32,358 bases of DNA from Flavobacterium sp. (GTDB lineage Bacteria; Bacteroidota; Bacteroidia; Flavobacteriales; Flavobacteriaceae). The position numbers were made by a program, and so were the translations under genes. Positions 8,152-16,081 of the stretch are shown here, piece by piece. The first letter of the stretch is position 1. Every line of letters begins with the position of its first letter. A model generated the notes under the pieces. That model searched no databases. It had not been told where the DNA came from and saw nothing but the letters and a program-made list of their open reading frames with translations. The stretch is from assembly GCA_023253295.1 (NCBI GenBank), contig JALRGZ010000127.1:1-32358 (forward strand), written 5' to 3'.

Positions 8152-8892
8152 ATGTTTAGACATCAAGGAAAAAAAAGAACTTATGCCCATAATTTGCGCT
8201 TAGCTATATTATTATCATTTGTTGCCGGAATCACTAATATTACGGGACTTTTAGCATTAAAAACATTAACGACTAATGTAACAGGTCATTTTGCTTATTT
8301 TGCTGAAGAAATAAGCAAAAAAGATTTTTCTTCGGCGATTACTTTTTTTGTCTTTACATTGTTTTTTTTATTTGGATCTTTTAGTGCAAACTTTATAACC
8401 GAAATAACTTTAAAAAAATATCCTCATTTAGGACATGTGATTCCTATTTCATTCGAAATGGTTTTATTATGTACTGTTGGTTTCTTGGGAAAAGTTTCTG
8501 ATATAAGCACCTTAGAAGGAAAATGGATTGCTTTTACCTTACTCTTTACTATGGGAATTCAAAACTCTTTAGTGACTAAGATTTCACAATCAACCGTTAG
8601 AACAACCCACTTGACAGGACTTTTTACAGATTTGGGAATTGAATTATCTCAATTGTTTTTTTACAAAAAAACTGAAGAGAAAAAGAAATTAAAAACCAGT
8701 ATCTATTTAAGATTGTTTATTATCGGTTTCTTTTTTGTGGGATGTGTTCTTGGAGGTTATTTATATAGTTTTATAAAGATAAAAACACTTTTCATTGGAG
8801 CTTTTTTTCTTTTAATAGCATTACTGTTTGATTATTTAAGATTTCAATTTTTCATACTGAAAAGAAAAAAGTTTAAACAAAGAATTATTTAA
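8152..8892 (+). CDS. YoaK/DUF1275 family membrane protein
   Basis: Small multi-pass membrane protein, 246 residues from the ATG at 8152. An in-frame TTG at 8128 would add 8 residues, but the ATG places the conserved start of the family (AHNLRLAILLSFVAGITN) close to the N terminus and is preferred. About six hydrophobic segments are visible, and the internal TGHFAYFAEE and MGIQNSLVTKISQSTVRTTHLTG stretches are typical of the DUF1275 family. The family's biochemical role is not established; a transport function is often suggested. It follows the LTA-synthase-like gene by 54 bp on the same strand and may be co-transcribed. Its last 8 bp overlap the end of the convergent transporter gene. Confidence 0.82.
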   Translation: MFRHQGKKRTYAHNLRLAILLSFVAGITNITGLLALKTLTTNVTGHFAYFAEEISKKDFSSAITFFVFTLFFLFGSFSANFITEITLKKYPHLGHVIPISFEMVLLCTVGFLGKVSDISTLEGKWIAFTLLFTMGIQNSLVTKISQSTVRTTHLTGLFTDLGIELSQLFFYKKTEEKKKLKTSIYLRLFIIGFFFVGCVLGGYLYSFIKIKTLFIGAFFLLIALLFDYLRFQFFILKRKKFKQRII

Positions 8893-9895
8893 GATAGAAA
8901 ATAGCTACTAAAGAAAGAGAAGCTATAAATCCCCATAATAAGACTCCCTGAATAAGTGGTTTGATACCAACAGCTAATAATACGGAACTACTCAATCCTG
9001 AACCTATAAAAAATAAGGTTACGGTAAGACCAATTTTAGCAACGGTAACAATATAAGGCGAAATAGCAGCTAATTCAGTTACATAGGTATTAAGAATCAT
9101 AGCCAGTATGAAAAAACCAATAAAATAAGGTATTTTGATTTTACTAGCTTTGTTTTTAAATAAAAAACTAGTGAGTAAAACAACCGGAATAATCCATAAA
9201 GCACGTGCTAATTTTACAGTAGTTGCAATTGCTAAAGCTTCGGCTCCATACTTATTTGCTGCTCCTACAACCGAACTGGTATCATGAATGGCTAAAGCAC
9301 ACCACAATCCAAAATCTTGCTGGGATAATTCTAACCAATGACCAATAGCCGGAAATAAAAACAAAGCAATCGAATTCAGAATAAAAATAACGCCCAGAGC
9401 AACGGAGGTTTGTTTTTCATCTGATTTGATTACAGGAGTTAAAGCAGCTATGGCACTTCCTCCACAAATAGCCGTTCCGCAGGAAATTAAATGGGATGTT
9501 TTAGAATCAGTTTGCAACCATTTCCCAATCATTCTTCCAATAAAAACGGTACTAAAAATACTCGCAACAGTCAATAAAAAACTTTCTTTACTGGATAATA
9601 AAGCATTAGTTACATTCATTCCAAATCCCAATCCCACAACCGAAATTTGAAGTAAAACACGAATAATTTTATGATTCAAATGCAACCAGGGATGACCGGA
9701 AAGGTTAGCAACAAGTAGCCCCAATAATAAAGCAATTGGCGGAGTGATATAACCTGAAAGACAAATTAACAACAAACACAAAAAAATAAATTGCTGTGTG
9801 CGAGTGTGTTTTTCTAAATTAATAATTCCTTTTTCGGAGAAGATTTTGGTTTGTTTTTTCAATAAATTATTTTTCAAAAAATTAGAGCAATCCAT
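8885..9895 (-). CDS. YeiH-family (UPF0324) putative sulfate exporter
   Basis: Multi-pass inner-membrane protein, 336 residues from the ATG at 9895. A TTG at 9925 would extend it by 10 residues further into the upstream gene and is less likely. About ten hydrophobic segments are visible. The family hallmarks SCGTAICGGSAIAA (CGGSAIAA at about 144-151) and IHDTSSVVGA (about 203-212) are present. Members are annotated as putative sulfate exporters on weak evidence, so the substrate should be treated as unknown. The start codon lies inside the last 14 bp of the upstream von Willebrand-like gene, suggesting translational coupling. The stop overlaps the convergent YoaK gene by 8 bp. Confidence 0.85.
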   Translation of the reverse strand: MDCSNFLKNNLLKKQTKIFSEKGIINLEKHTRTQQFIFLCLLLICLSGYITPPIALLLGLLVANLSGHPWLHLNHKIIRVLLQISVVGLGFGMNVTNALLSSKESFLLTVASIFSTVFIGRMIGKWLQTDSKTSHLISCGTAICGGSAIAALTPVIKSDEKQTSVALGVIFILNSIALFLFPAIGHWLELSQQDFGLWCALAIHDTSSVVGAANKYGAEALAIATTVKLARALWIIPVVLLTSFLFKNKASKIKIPYFIGFFILAMILNTYVTELAAISPYIVTVAKIGLTVTLFFIGSGLSSSVLLAVGIKPLIQGVLLWGFIASLSLVAIFYLK

Positions 9896-11909
9896 TATAC
9901 TTTCTAATAAACCATTCCGCTGCAAAAAAACTACAAATCAATAACAATAAGTATTTCCAATCAATTAACGGAGAACGACTCGTGCTACTTTTTTCAATAG
10001 TTTTATAATTTTCATCGGTTACAAGCGATTGGATTAAAGTATCAACCTGATTCGGATAATATACTTTTCCTTTAGTAATGTTGGCCAATTGATTCAATCG
10101 GTTAACATCCGGATTTACAAATTGTTTTTCAATATCAAAATCTAATATTTCAAAATGTCCGGAATAAGATGTTTTTGAATTTAATTCTTTAACCGTAAAG
10201 TGATAACTTCCGGCGTTTAACCCATCTAAATTTACTTTGTAAGCATTATTTCCTTTTAGTAAATCATAGGTTTTAGTTTGCTTATTTTTTGAATTTACAA
10301 CTGTAATATTTAAATGCGCTTTTTGATCAAACTCATAATTCTTGTTGAAATATTGTGCTGTGATTTCGATAGCATCCCCTGAATTATAAAAACTTTCATG
10401 ATTGACTACCAAAGATTTTTTAGTAGAATTAGTAGCCAAAAATTGAATGATTTTACCAATAAAAACATCATATTTCTCGAAAGAATCATTTTGAATATGA
10501 CTTTCTAAACGCCATTTCCAACTGTTCTCTCCTAACAAATAGGCAGAACGACTACCTTGGTTTTCGCTAAAAGCCAACAAAGGCGCCTGAGTATTGATAG
10601 CTCTAATTTTAGACCAAAGCAAAATATTTGTATTTGAATTGGTTTTAATCGTTCCGTAAGCATTTTGCAAAGGAGGAAAATTTTCAAAACCGATGTTATC
10701 AATTGCAAAAAGATTAAATTGGGTATTAAACATCGCTAAATAATCTTCTTTTTGAGCTGTCATTTTGAATTCTAAATCTTTTTGTAACTGATTTAAAAAA
10801 TTGAAATCAGTATGTGTTCCGGTAATTGTGAAAGTATTTAATCTTGTTCCTTTATTCGCATCAATAACAGCTTTAAATTCAGATATTGGCTGATACAAAA
10901 CTAAAACATTATAATCATTTAATTGATTGATTTGTTTTGGTTTAACAATAGTTACTTTGTGTTGTACATTAGATTCAATTGCTCTTTTCAAAGCAGCAAT
11001 ATCCGGATGATTTATGGAAGAAACTATAGCAACGTTCGTCTTTTGATCGATAACTTCTAGTGCAAAATTTTTAGTATTATTATGATTATTTTTTTCTTTT
11101 TCTGATGAAGTCAAACTGGCTTTGTATAACTGTGTCCCAATTTTAGAAGCAGTTAAAAGCACATTAACAACTGCAGTGTTTTTACTAGGAGAAAAACTTA
11201 CTTTTTGTTTATTCAAAACTGTGTTTCCTTGCGTAATTTGAAAATCGGCAGTTATGGATTTATTTCCTGAATATTGCAAAAATACTTCAACCGGAAACTG
11301 ATTTTTCAAAAAAGCATATTTATTGACATTCAGTTGGTTGATTTTTAAATCCAATACCTTTGTAGTATCCCCTACTACAATTGGAAAAACTTTATTAGCG
11401 TCTCCAAAACTATACACATAATCATTTCCGGAAGTCTGATTCCCGTCAGTAATTACAATTGTTGGAAAAGATTTATTTCGATTAATTGCTTGTAAATCTT
11501 TGGCAACTTTGTCAATATTACTTTGATTTCCTTTGAAATCTAATTTTTTTAAAGCCGAAAAATCGAAATCAAACTGGTAGGACTGAATATTGAATTTTTC
11601 TTTAAGCTCAGGATTGGATTGCAATTTAGACAGTAATTCCGTTTCGCTTTTATCTTCTTTTAAATAAGCAATTGAGCTTGAATTATCAATGATAATTGCC
11701 AAAATGGGCTTTTCTAATTCCGTAGTAGTATTGGTAATTATTGGATTGATTAACAATAATAAAATTCCAAAAACACCCATAAAACGTAAAAAAGCCAAGA
11801 GTAAATTCACTTTAGAATTACTCTTGACTTTAAAATAATATTGAAAATAAGACAACCAAGCCGCTATTATCAAAGAAAGAATAATAAGTAGAATGCTATT
11901 TGTTGTCAT
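9882..11909 (-). CDS. Membrane-anchored von Willebrand factor A-like protein
   Basis: Protein of 675 residues resembling the large Bacteroidota vWA/BatA-like membrane proteins. Two N-terminal membrane segments (about 4-22 and 37-56) are followed by a vWA-like domain with a MIDAS-type DNSSS motif (D75, S77, S79) and a further acidic residue in VITDGNQTSG (D155). A long extracytoplasmic region with beta-sandwich-like character follows, then a C-terminal membrane segment (about 648-665) with a short basic tail. The protein's function is not known; vWA domains usually bind proteins through a metal ion. It lies 78 bp after fabG on the same strand and overlaps the next gene by 14 bp. No promoter is seen in the upstream gap, which holds repeated and palindromic sequence. 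Confidence 0.75.
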   Translation of the reverse strand: MTTNSILLIILSLIIAAWLSYFQYYFKVKSNSKVNLLLAFLRFMGVFGILLLLINPIITNTTTELEKPILAIIIDNSSSIAYLKEDKSETELLSKLQSNPELKEKFNIQSYQFDFDFSALKKLDFKGNQSNIDKVAKDLQAINRNKSFPTIVITDGNQTSGNDYVYSFGDANKVFPIVVGDTTKVLDLKINQLNVNKYAFLKNQFPVEVFLQYSGNKSITADFQITQGNTVLNKQKVSFSPSKNTAVVNVLLTASKIGTQLYKASLTSSEKEKNNHNNTKNFALEVIDQKTNVAIVSSINHPDIAALKRAIESNVQHKVTIVKPKQINQLNDYNVLVLYQPISEFKAVIDANKGTRLNTFTITGTHTDFNFLNQLQKDLEFKMTAQKEDYLAMFNTQFNLFAIDNIGFENFPPLQNAYGTIKTNSNTNILLWSKIRAINTQAPLLAFSENQGSRSAYLLGENSWKWRLESHIQNDSFEKYDVFIGKIIQFLATNSTKKSLVVNHESFYNSGDAIEITAQYFNKNYEFDQKAHLNITVVNSKNKQTKTYDLLKGNNAYKVNLDGLNAGSYHFTVKELNSKTSYSGHFEILDFDIEKQFVNPDVNRLNQLANITKGKVYYPNQVDTLIQSLVTDENYKTIEKSSTSRSPLIDWKYLLLLICSFFAAEWFIRKYNGLL

Positions 11910-11915
11910 ATTTTA

Positions 11916-11966
11916 AGTTTATGGTTGATAGTTTATGGTGATAGTTATAGTTGCAAAAAACTATAA
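11916..11966. repeat. Short tandem repeat plus inverted repeat between fabG and the vWA gene
   Basis: The 78-bp gap contains a tandem pair of AGTTTATGGT-based units (11916-11929 and 11930-11942), then a perfect 8-bp inverted repeat TTATAGTT / AACTATAA (11945-11952 and 11959-11966, loop of 6). The following 20 bp are also rich in short A/C variants of the same motif. The transcript could fold into a weak hairpin. No T-run supports calling it a terminator. Confidence 0.55.
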
Positions 11967-11987
11967 ACAACAAACTACAAACTTCTA

Positions 11988-12734
11988 TTATGTAAGCATT
12001 CCTCCGCAAACATTTAATACTTGTCCAGTAACATAAGCACTCATATCAGAAGCTAAGAAAAGACAAGCGTTTGCTACATCTTCAGGAGTTCCTCCTCGTT
12101 TTAATGGAATACCTTCTCTCCATCCTTTTACTACTTCTTCACTTAATTTAGCAGTCATCTCCGTTTCGATAAATCCTGGAGCAATTGCATTACAACGAAT
12201 ATTACGAGAACCTAATTCTAAAGCAACTGATTTAGTAAACCCAATTGCACCAGCTTTAGAAGCAGCATAATTCGTTTGACCTGCATTTCCTGAAACTCCT
12301 ACTACTGAACTAATATTGATGATAGATCCCGCACGTTTTTTCAAGAAAGTTTTTTGAATAGCTTTAGTCATATTGAAAACTGATTTCAGGTTCACATCGA
12401 TAACCTGATCGAAATCAGCCTCAGACATACGCATCAATAAGTTATCTTTAGTAATTCCTGCATTATTGATTAATACATCAACAGTTCCGAAATCAGCTAA
12501 AACATTATCAACCAAAGTTTGTGCTTCATCAAAATCGGCAGCGTTAGATTTATAACCTTTTGCTTTTACACCTAAAGCATTTAATTCATTTTCTAATGCC
12601 AAAGCAGATTCAGCAGAAGAACTATAAGTGAAAGCTACATTAGCACCATTTTTTGCGAAAACTTCAGCAATTCCTCTTCCTATTCCGCGGCTTGCTCCTG
12701 TAACTATAGCTACTTTTCCTTCAAGTAATTTCAT
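11988..12734 (-). CDS. fabG: 3-oxoacyl-[acyl-carrier-protein] reductase FabG
   Basis: NADPH-dependent short-chain dehydrogenase that reduces 3-oxoacyl-ACP in the type II fatty acid elongation cycle; cytosolic. At 248 residues it has the usual family length. The nucleotide-binding motif TGASRGIG (12-19), NNAG (90-93), the active-site N115, and the catalytic S143, Y156 and K160 of SxxxxxYxxxK are all in place. The C-terminal CLFLASDMSAYVTGQVLNVCGGM stretch is typical of FabG rather than of more distant short-chain dehydrogenases. It is first in a minus-strand run with the vWA-like and YeiH genes, which do not share its pathway. A TAnnTTTG promoter element lies 35 bp upstream. Confidence 0.95.
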   Translation of the reverse strand: MKLLEGKVAIVTGASRGIGRGIAEVFAKNGANVAFTYSSSAESALALENELNALGVKAKGYKSNAADFDEAQTLVDNVLADFGTVDVLINNAGITKDNLLMRMSEADFDQVIDVNLKSVFNMTKAIQKTFLKKRAGSIINISSVVGVSGNAGQTNYAASKAGAIGFTKSVALELGSRNIRCNAIAPGFIETEMTAKLSEEVVKGWREGIPLKRGGTPEDVANACLFLASDMSAYVTGQVLNVCGGMLT

Positions 12735-12768
12735 ATTATGATATAAGTTTATTTACAAATTTGAGGTA

Positions 12769-12776
12769 CAAATATA
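12769..12776 (-). promoter_or_regulatory. Candidate -7 element for fabG
   Basis: The minus strand reads TATATTTG, an exact TAnnTTTG match, 35 bp upstream of the fabG ATG and downstream of the terminator of the preceding gene. This supports independent transcription of fabG. Confidence 0.6.
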
Positions 12777-12810
12777 ATTGATTTAGCTGTTTTATAAAAT
12801 TTATGCTATA

Positions 12811-12838
12811 AAAAAAGCCTTACTTCAGTAAGGCTTTT
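12811..12838 (-). terminator. Rho-independent terminator after the GIY-YIG-like gene
   Basis: A perfect 11-bp stem AAAAGCCTTAC / GTAAGGCTTTT with a 4-base loop is followed on the minus strand by a continuing T-run (the A-run at 12811-12816). It sits 31 bp past the stop of the minus-strand gene at 12870 and isolates it from fabG. Confidence 0.88.
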
Positions 12839-12869
12839 GAAAATTATATTATATTTCACTGAAAATGAA

Positions 12870-13292
12870 CTAGAAAGCTACATTCCATCTAGGTAATTTG
12901 TCGTTTTCGTTCAAGAAGTTTTGCAAAACCTGAGCTTCAACAAAAGTTGGAATCACTTTTAAATCATTATTATAGGTTTCATACCAAACTACCTCTAAAC
13001 GACTAATGTCTTCTTTTTTCATTTGAGCAGGCCAGGAATACTTTCTTCCAGTTTTAGCAAATTGATGACCGTTTACAATTTTGTCGTACAATCCTCCGTT
13101 TTTGGTTTTCAAAGAACCATCATTTTGTACCGTTCCGGTAGAACCAACCATAATTAATTCTTTTGCTTCAGCTACATCATAAACTAAAAATACTCCGGAA
13201 CCTTCAGAAGCATTACATACTTCTTCAAGGTTATCTTCGATTGTTAATGAAAACTGATTAGTAACTTTAAATCCTTCTAATTCTTTATACAT
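12870..13292 (-). CDS. Small protein with a possible GIY-YIG-like fold
   Basis: Protein of 140 residues from the ATG at 13292; a TTG at 13328 would add 12 residues but is less favoured. No signal peptide or membrane segment is visible. The order of elements is suggestive of the GIY-YIG endonuclease fold: a GVFLVYDV strand, then LIMVGSTG like the YIGST half of that motif, then a basic GGLYDKI..GHQF region, a conserved-looking W, and a late acidic residue in FVEAQVLQNF. The first tyrosine motif is poor, so catalysis is uncertain. It has its own promoter element and its own terminator and so is monocistronic between sucD and fabG. I do not recognise a characterised homologue. Confidence 0.7.
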   Translation of the reverse strand: MYKELEGFKVTNQFSLTIEDNLEEVCNASEGSGVFLVYDVAEAKELIMVGSTGTVQNDGSLKTKNGGLYDKIVNGHQFAKTGRKYSWPAQMKKEDISRLEVVWYETYNNDLKVIPTFVEAQVLQNFLNENDKLPRWNVAF

Positions 13293-13347
13293 AGTATTCT
13301 TTTTGTATTGATTTTTATCTGTCAGCAAGCTGATTTTAAATTGGCTG

Positions 13348-13355
13348 CAAATGTA
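13348..13355 (-). promoter_or_regulatory. Candidate -7 element for the GIY-YIG-like gene
   Basis: The minus strand reads TACATTTG, an exact TAnnTTTG match, 55 bp upstream of the preferred ATG and just downstream of the sucD terminator. Confidence 0.55.
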
Positions 13356-13377
13356 TTTCTTTAATTCTGTTTAAACT

Positions 13378-13402
13378 AAAAAAGCCCCACAAATGTGAGG
13401 CT
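13378..13402 (-). terminator. Terminator after sucD
   Basis: An 8-bp stem with one mismatch (AGCCCCAC / GTGAGGCT, loop AAAT) is followed on the minus strand by a T-run (A-run at 13378-13383). It lies 26 bp after the sucD stop. Confidence 0.8.
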
Positions 13403-13428
13403 AATTATTATAAAAATGAATTTTAGGA

Positions 13429-14301
13429 TTAACCTAGAACTTCTTTTACTTTTTTACCAATTTCAGCTGGTGAATCCACAACATGAATTCCATTTTCTCT
13501 CATGATGCGTTTTTTAGCAGCAGCTGTATCATCAGAACCTCCAACGATAGCACCAGCATGTCCCATTGTTCTTCCCGCAGGAGCAGTTTCTCCGGCGATG
13601 AAACCTACAACCGGTTTACGATTACCATCAGCTTTAATCCATTTAGCAGCATCAGCTTCTAATTGACCACCGATTTCACCAATCATAATGATACATTCTG
13701 TTTCTGGATCATTCATTAATAACTCAACAGCTTCTTTAGTAGTTGTTCCAATGATAGGATCTCCACCAATTCCGATAGCTGTAGTAATCCCTAAACCTTG
13801 TTTTACAACTTGGTCAGCAGCTTCATAAGTTAAAGTTCCTGATTTAGAAACGATACCTACATTACCTTTTTTGAAAACGAAACCAGGCATGATACCTACT
13901 TTAGCTTCTCCCGGAGTAATAACTCCCGGACAGTTAGGCCCAATTAACCTAGCGTTTCTTTTCTTAACGTAGTCATTTGCATGAATCATATCAGCAACTG
14001 GAATACCTTCAGTAATAGCAATGATTACTTTAATTCCTGCATCAGCAGCTTCCATAATAGCGTCAGCAGCAAATGCTGGTGGTACAAAAATGATAGAAGT
14101 ATCAGCACCCGCCTGCTCCACTGCATCTTTAACAGTATTAAAAACAGGACGGTCTAAGTGAGTAGAACCTCCTTTTCCAGGAGTTACACCACCTACAACG
14201 TTTGTACCATATTCAATCATTTGAGAAGCATGGAAAGTTCCTTCGCTACCTGTAAAACCTTGAACAATTATTTTAGAATCTTTGTTAACTAAAACACTCA
14301 T
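13429..14301 (-). CDS. sucD: Succinate-CoA ligase alpha subunit
   Basis: Alpha subunit of succinyl-CoA synthetase, which interconverts succinyl-CoA and succinate with nucleotide phosphorylation in the citric acid cycle; cytosolic. At 290 residues it is full length. The N-terminal CoA-binding Rossmann region carries GFTGSEGTFH (15-24) and PGKGG (41-45). The C-terminal ligase domain carries the phospho-histidine H248 in TMGHAGAIVGG. The beta subunit gene (sucC) is not adjacent, so the two subunits are made from separate loci. The gene has its own promoter element and its own terminator. Confidence 0.97.
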   Translation of the reverse strand: MSVLVNKDSKIIVQGFTGSEGTFHASQMIEYGTNVVGGVTPGKGGSTHLDRPVFNTVKDAVEQAGADTSIIFVPPAFAADAIMEAADAGIKVIIAITEGIPVADMIHANDYVKKRNARLIGPNCPGVITPGEAKVGIMPGFVFKKGNVGIVSKSGTLTYEAADQVVKQGLGITTAIGIGGDPIIGTTTKEAVELLMNDPETECIIMIGEIGGQLEADAAKWIKADGNRKPVVGFIAGETAPAGRTMGHAGAIVGGSDDTAAAKKRIMRENGIHVVDSPAEIGKKVKEVLG

Positions 14302-14337
14302 GATATATATTTTATGTGATTTTTAAAATTTGTGATG

Positions 14338-14345
14338 CAAAAATA
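14338..14345 (-). promoter_or_regulatory. Candidate -7 element for sucD
   Basis: The minus strand reads TATTTTTG, an exact TAnnTTTG match, 36 bp upstream of the sucD ATG. The rest of the 170-bp gap up to 14471 is A/T-rich with no clear stem-loop. Confidence 0.55.
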
Positions 14346-14471
14346 AGGTTTTCGAAATTATTTGAGCTCTTTTCTTATCAAAAAAAAAGTTTGTTATTGC
14401 ATTGATTTGTTAGCTACAAAACAAAATATTGTTTTTTAAACAAGACACAATGATTTATTGCCCCTTTTTTA

Positions 14472-15401
14472 TTATTTTAATTTTTCGAGGATCTCAGGGA
14501 TTTTCTTAAGATTAGCTAATTGTTTTAAAGATTCTCTGGATTCCTGAATTGGTGTTCCAAAATAAGTTTTACCACCTTCCACGGATTTAGTTACACCAGT
14601 TTGCCCTAATAAAACTGCTTTTTCCCCAATAGTAATTCCACTGGTAGTTCCTACCTGTCCCCAAATAGTCACTTCATCTTCAATAACTACGCAACCTGCA
14701 ATTCCTGTTTGAGAAGCAATAAGGCATTTTTTACCAATTACAGTATCATGCCCCACATGAACTTGGTTATCAATTTTAGTTCCTTCTCCAATAGTCGTAT
14801 CTCCTGTAACACCTTTATCAATAGTACAAAGAGCACCAATCCCAACATTATTCTGTATAACTACACGCCCTCCAGAAAGTAATTGATCAAATCCTTCTGG
14901 ACGTTTTTTGTAATAAAAAGCATCCGCACCAAGAATAGTACCTGCATGAATAATTACATTGTCCCCTAAAACTGTATTGTCGTAAATAGAAACATTGGAA
15001 TGAATCAGGCAATTCTTTCCTATCACTACTCCATTCCCAATAAATGAATTAGGCTGAATAATCGTTCCCTCTCCAATACTTGCAGTTGGTGATATTGAAA
15101 CGCTTGAAAACTGAAAAGGCTTAAAATAATTAGTTAATTTATTGAAATCTCTAAACGGATCATCTGATATTAATAATGCCTTTCCTTCCGGGCAATCTAC
15201 TTTTTTATTAATTAAAACAATAGTTGCCGCTGAATTTAAAGCTTTATCGTAGTATTTAGGATGATCTACAAAAACAATATCTCCTTTTTCTACTACATGA
15301 ATCTCATTCATGCCTAAAACTTGAAAATTGTCGTTTCCAACAAATTCACAGTTTAATAAATCTGCTATTTCCTTTAAAGAATATGCTCTTGTAAATTTCA
15401 T
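14472..15401 (-). CDS. LpxD-like acyltransferase, second paralogue
   Basis: Left-handed beta-helix acyltransferase of 309 residues related to UDP-3-O-acyl-glucosamine N-acyltransferase (LpxD). An N-terminal LpxD-type uridine-binding-like domain (1-95) is followed by hexapeptide repeats (about 100-285) and a short C-terminal helix. H218 in VHVGHD aligns with the catalytic histidine of LpxD, but the second conserved histidine (H279 in the paralogue at 18330-19376) is replaced by glycine (about G255). It is also about 40 residues shorter than that paralogue. Bacteroidota often carry two LpxD-like genes. This copy could act on a different acyl donor or sugar nucleotide, for example in envelope glycan acylation, so I do not assign the symbol. 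It is the last gene of the lpx/efp run. Confidence 0.82.
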   Translation of the reverse strand: MKFTRAYSLKEIADLLNCEFVGNDNFQVLGMNEIHVVEKGDIVFVDHPKYYDKALNSAATIVLINKKVDCPEGKALLISDDPFRDFNKLTNYFKPFQFSSVSISPTASIGEGTIIQPNSFIGNGVVIGKNCLIHSNVSIYDNTVLGDNVIIHAGTILGADAFYYKKRPEGFDQLLSGGRVVIQNNVGIGALCTIDKGVTGDTTIGEGTKIDNQVHVGHDTVIGKKCLIASQTGIAGCVVIEDEVTIWGQVGTTSGITIGEKAVLLGQTGVTKSVEGGKTYFGTPIQESRESLKQLANLKKIPEILEKLK

Positions 15402-15433
15402 CTTATTTAGTATTCAGTGTTCAGTTTTTAGTA

Positions 15434-15456
15434 TTCCAACTAGAAGCTAGTTGGAA
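15434..15456. repeat. Perfect 10-bp inverted repeat between efp and the second lpxD-like gene
   Basis: TTCCAACTAG, loop AAG, CTAGTTGGAA form a perfect hairpin. Imperfect pairing continues outward on both sides (GTGTTCAG-type sequence on the left against ACACCAAACACC on the right), with several mismatches that would be G-U pairs in the minus-strand transcript. It lies in the 71-bp gap inside the operon and lacks a T-run, so it could be an attenuating or RNA-processing structure or a remnant of a palindromic repeat. Confidence 0.6.
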
Positions 15457-15472
15457 CACCAAACACCGTAAA

Positions 15473-16039
15473 CTATTCTTTAACACGCTCCATATAAGAG
15501 CCTGTAGCAGTATCAATTTTAATTTTGTCACCTTCATTGATAAACAAAGGAACGTTTACTGTAGCTCCCGTTTCAACTGTAGCAGGTTTTGTAGCATTAG
15601 TAGCTGTATTTCCTTTTACACCTGGTTCAGCATAAGTAACTTCTAGAATAATTGATGCAGGCATATCTACAGATAATGGTAAATCCGTTTCAGTATTAAT
15701 TTGAACCATTACATTCGTTCCTTCTTTTAATAAATCCGGAGCATCTAAGATTGTTTTATTTAAAGTAATTTGTTCAAAAGTTTCATTATTCATAAAATGA
15801 AATTGATCTCCTTCAGCATATAAATATTGATAAGTATGCGTTTCAACTCGTACGTCTTCAATTTTATGACCTGCAGAAAAAGTATTATCTAATACTTTTC
15901 CAGTTGTTAAACTTTTCAATTTTGTTCTCACGAAAGCAGGACCTTTTCCTGGTTTTACGTGTAAAAATTCGATAATTTTATAAATATCGTGGTTGTACTT
16001 AATACAAAGACCGTTTCTAATATCTGATGTAGACGCCAT
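15473..16039 (-). CDS. efp: Translation elongation factor P
   Basis: Ribosome-binding factor that relieves stalling at polyproline stretches; cytosolic. At 188 residues it has the standard length, with an N-terminal KOW-like domain containing the loop VKPGKGPAFVRTK, whose tip lysine K32 is the usual modification site. Two OB-type domains follow and end in the conserved GDKIKIDTATGSYMERVK. No modification enzyme gene is seen in the window. Placement between lpxA and an lpxD-like gene matches a recurrent Bacteroidota gene order. Confidence 0.97.
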   Translation of the reverse strand: MASTSDIRNGLCIKYNHDIYKIIEFLHVKPGKGPAFVRTKLKSLTTGKVLDNTFSAGHKIEDVRVETHTYQYLYAEGDQFHFMNNETFEQITLNKTILDAPDLLKEGTNVMVQINTETDLPLSVDMPASIILEVTYAEPGVKGNTATNATKPATVETGATVNVPLFINEGDKIKIDTATGSYMERVKE

Positions 16040-16081
16040 TTTATCTGATTTGTTTATTCGTTTATTTTATTTTTGCTTTAT

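Noticed and set aside
13429..14301. sucD without an adjacent sucC as a sign of gene loss
   Set aside because: Separated sucC and sucD loci are usual in this group, and the alpha subunit here is full length and intact.
14505..14510. Single CTTAAG sites (also 23646-23651 and 26294-26299)
   Set aside because: They are isolated hexamers inside coding sequence without a partner 11 bp away; chance occurrence of one hexamer every few kilobases is expected in A/T-rich DNA.
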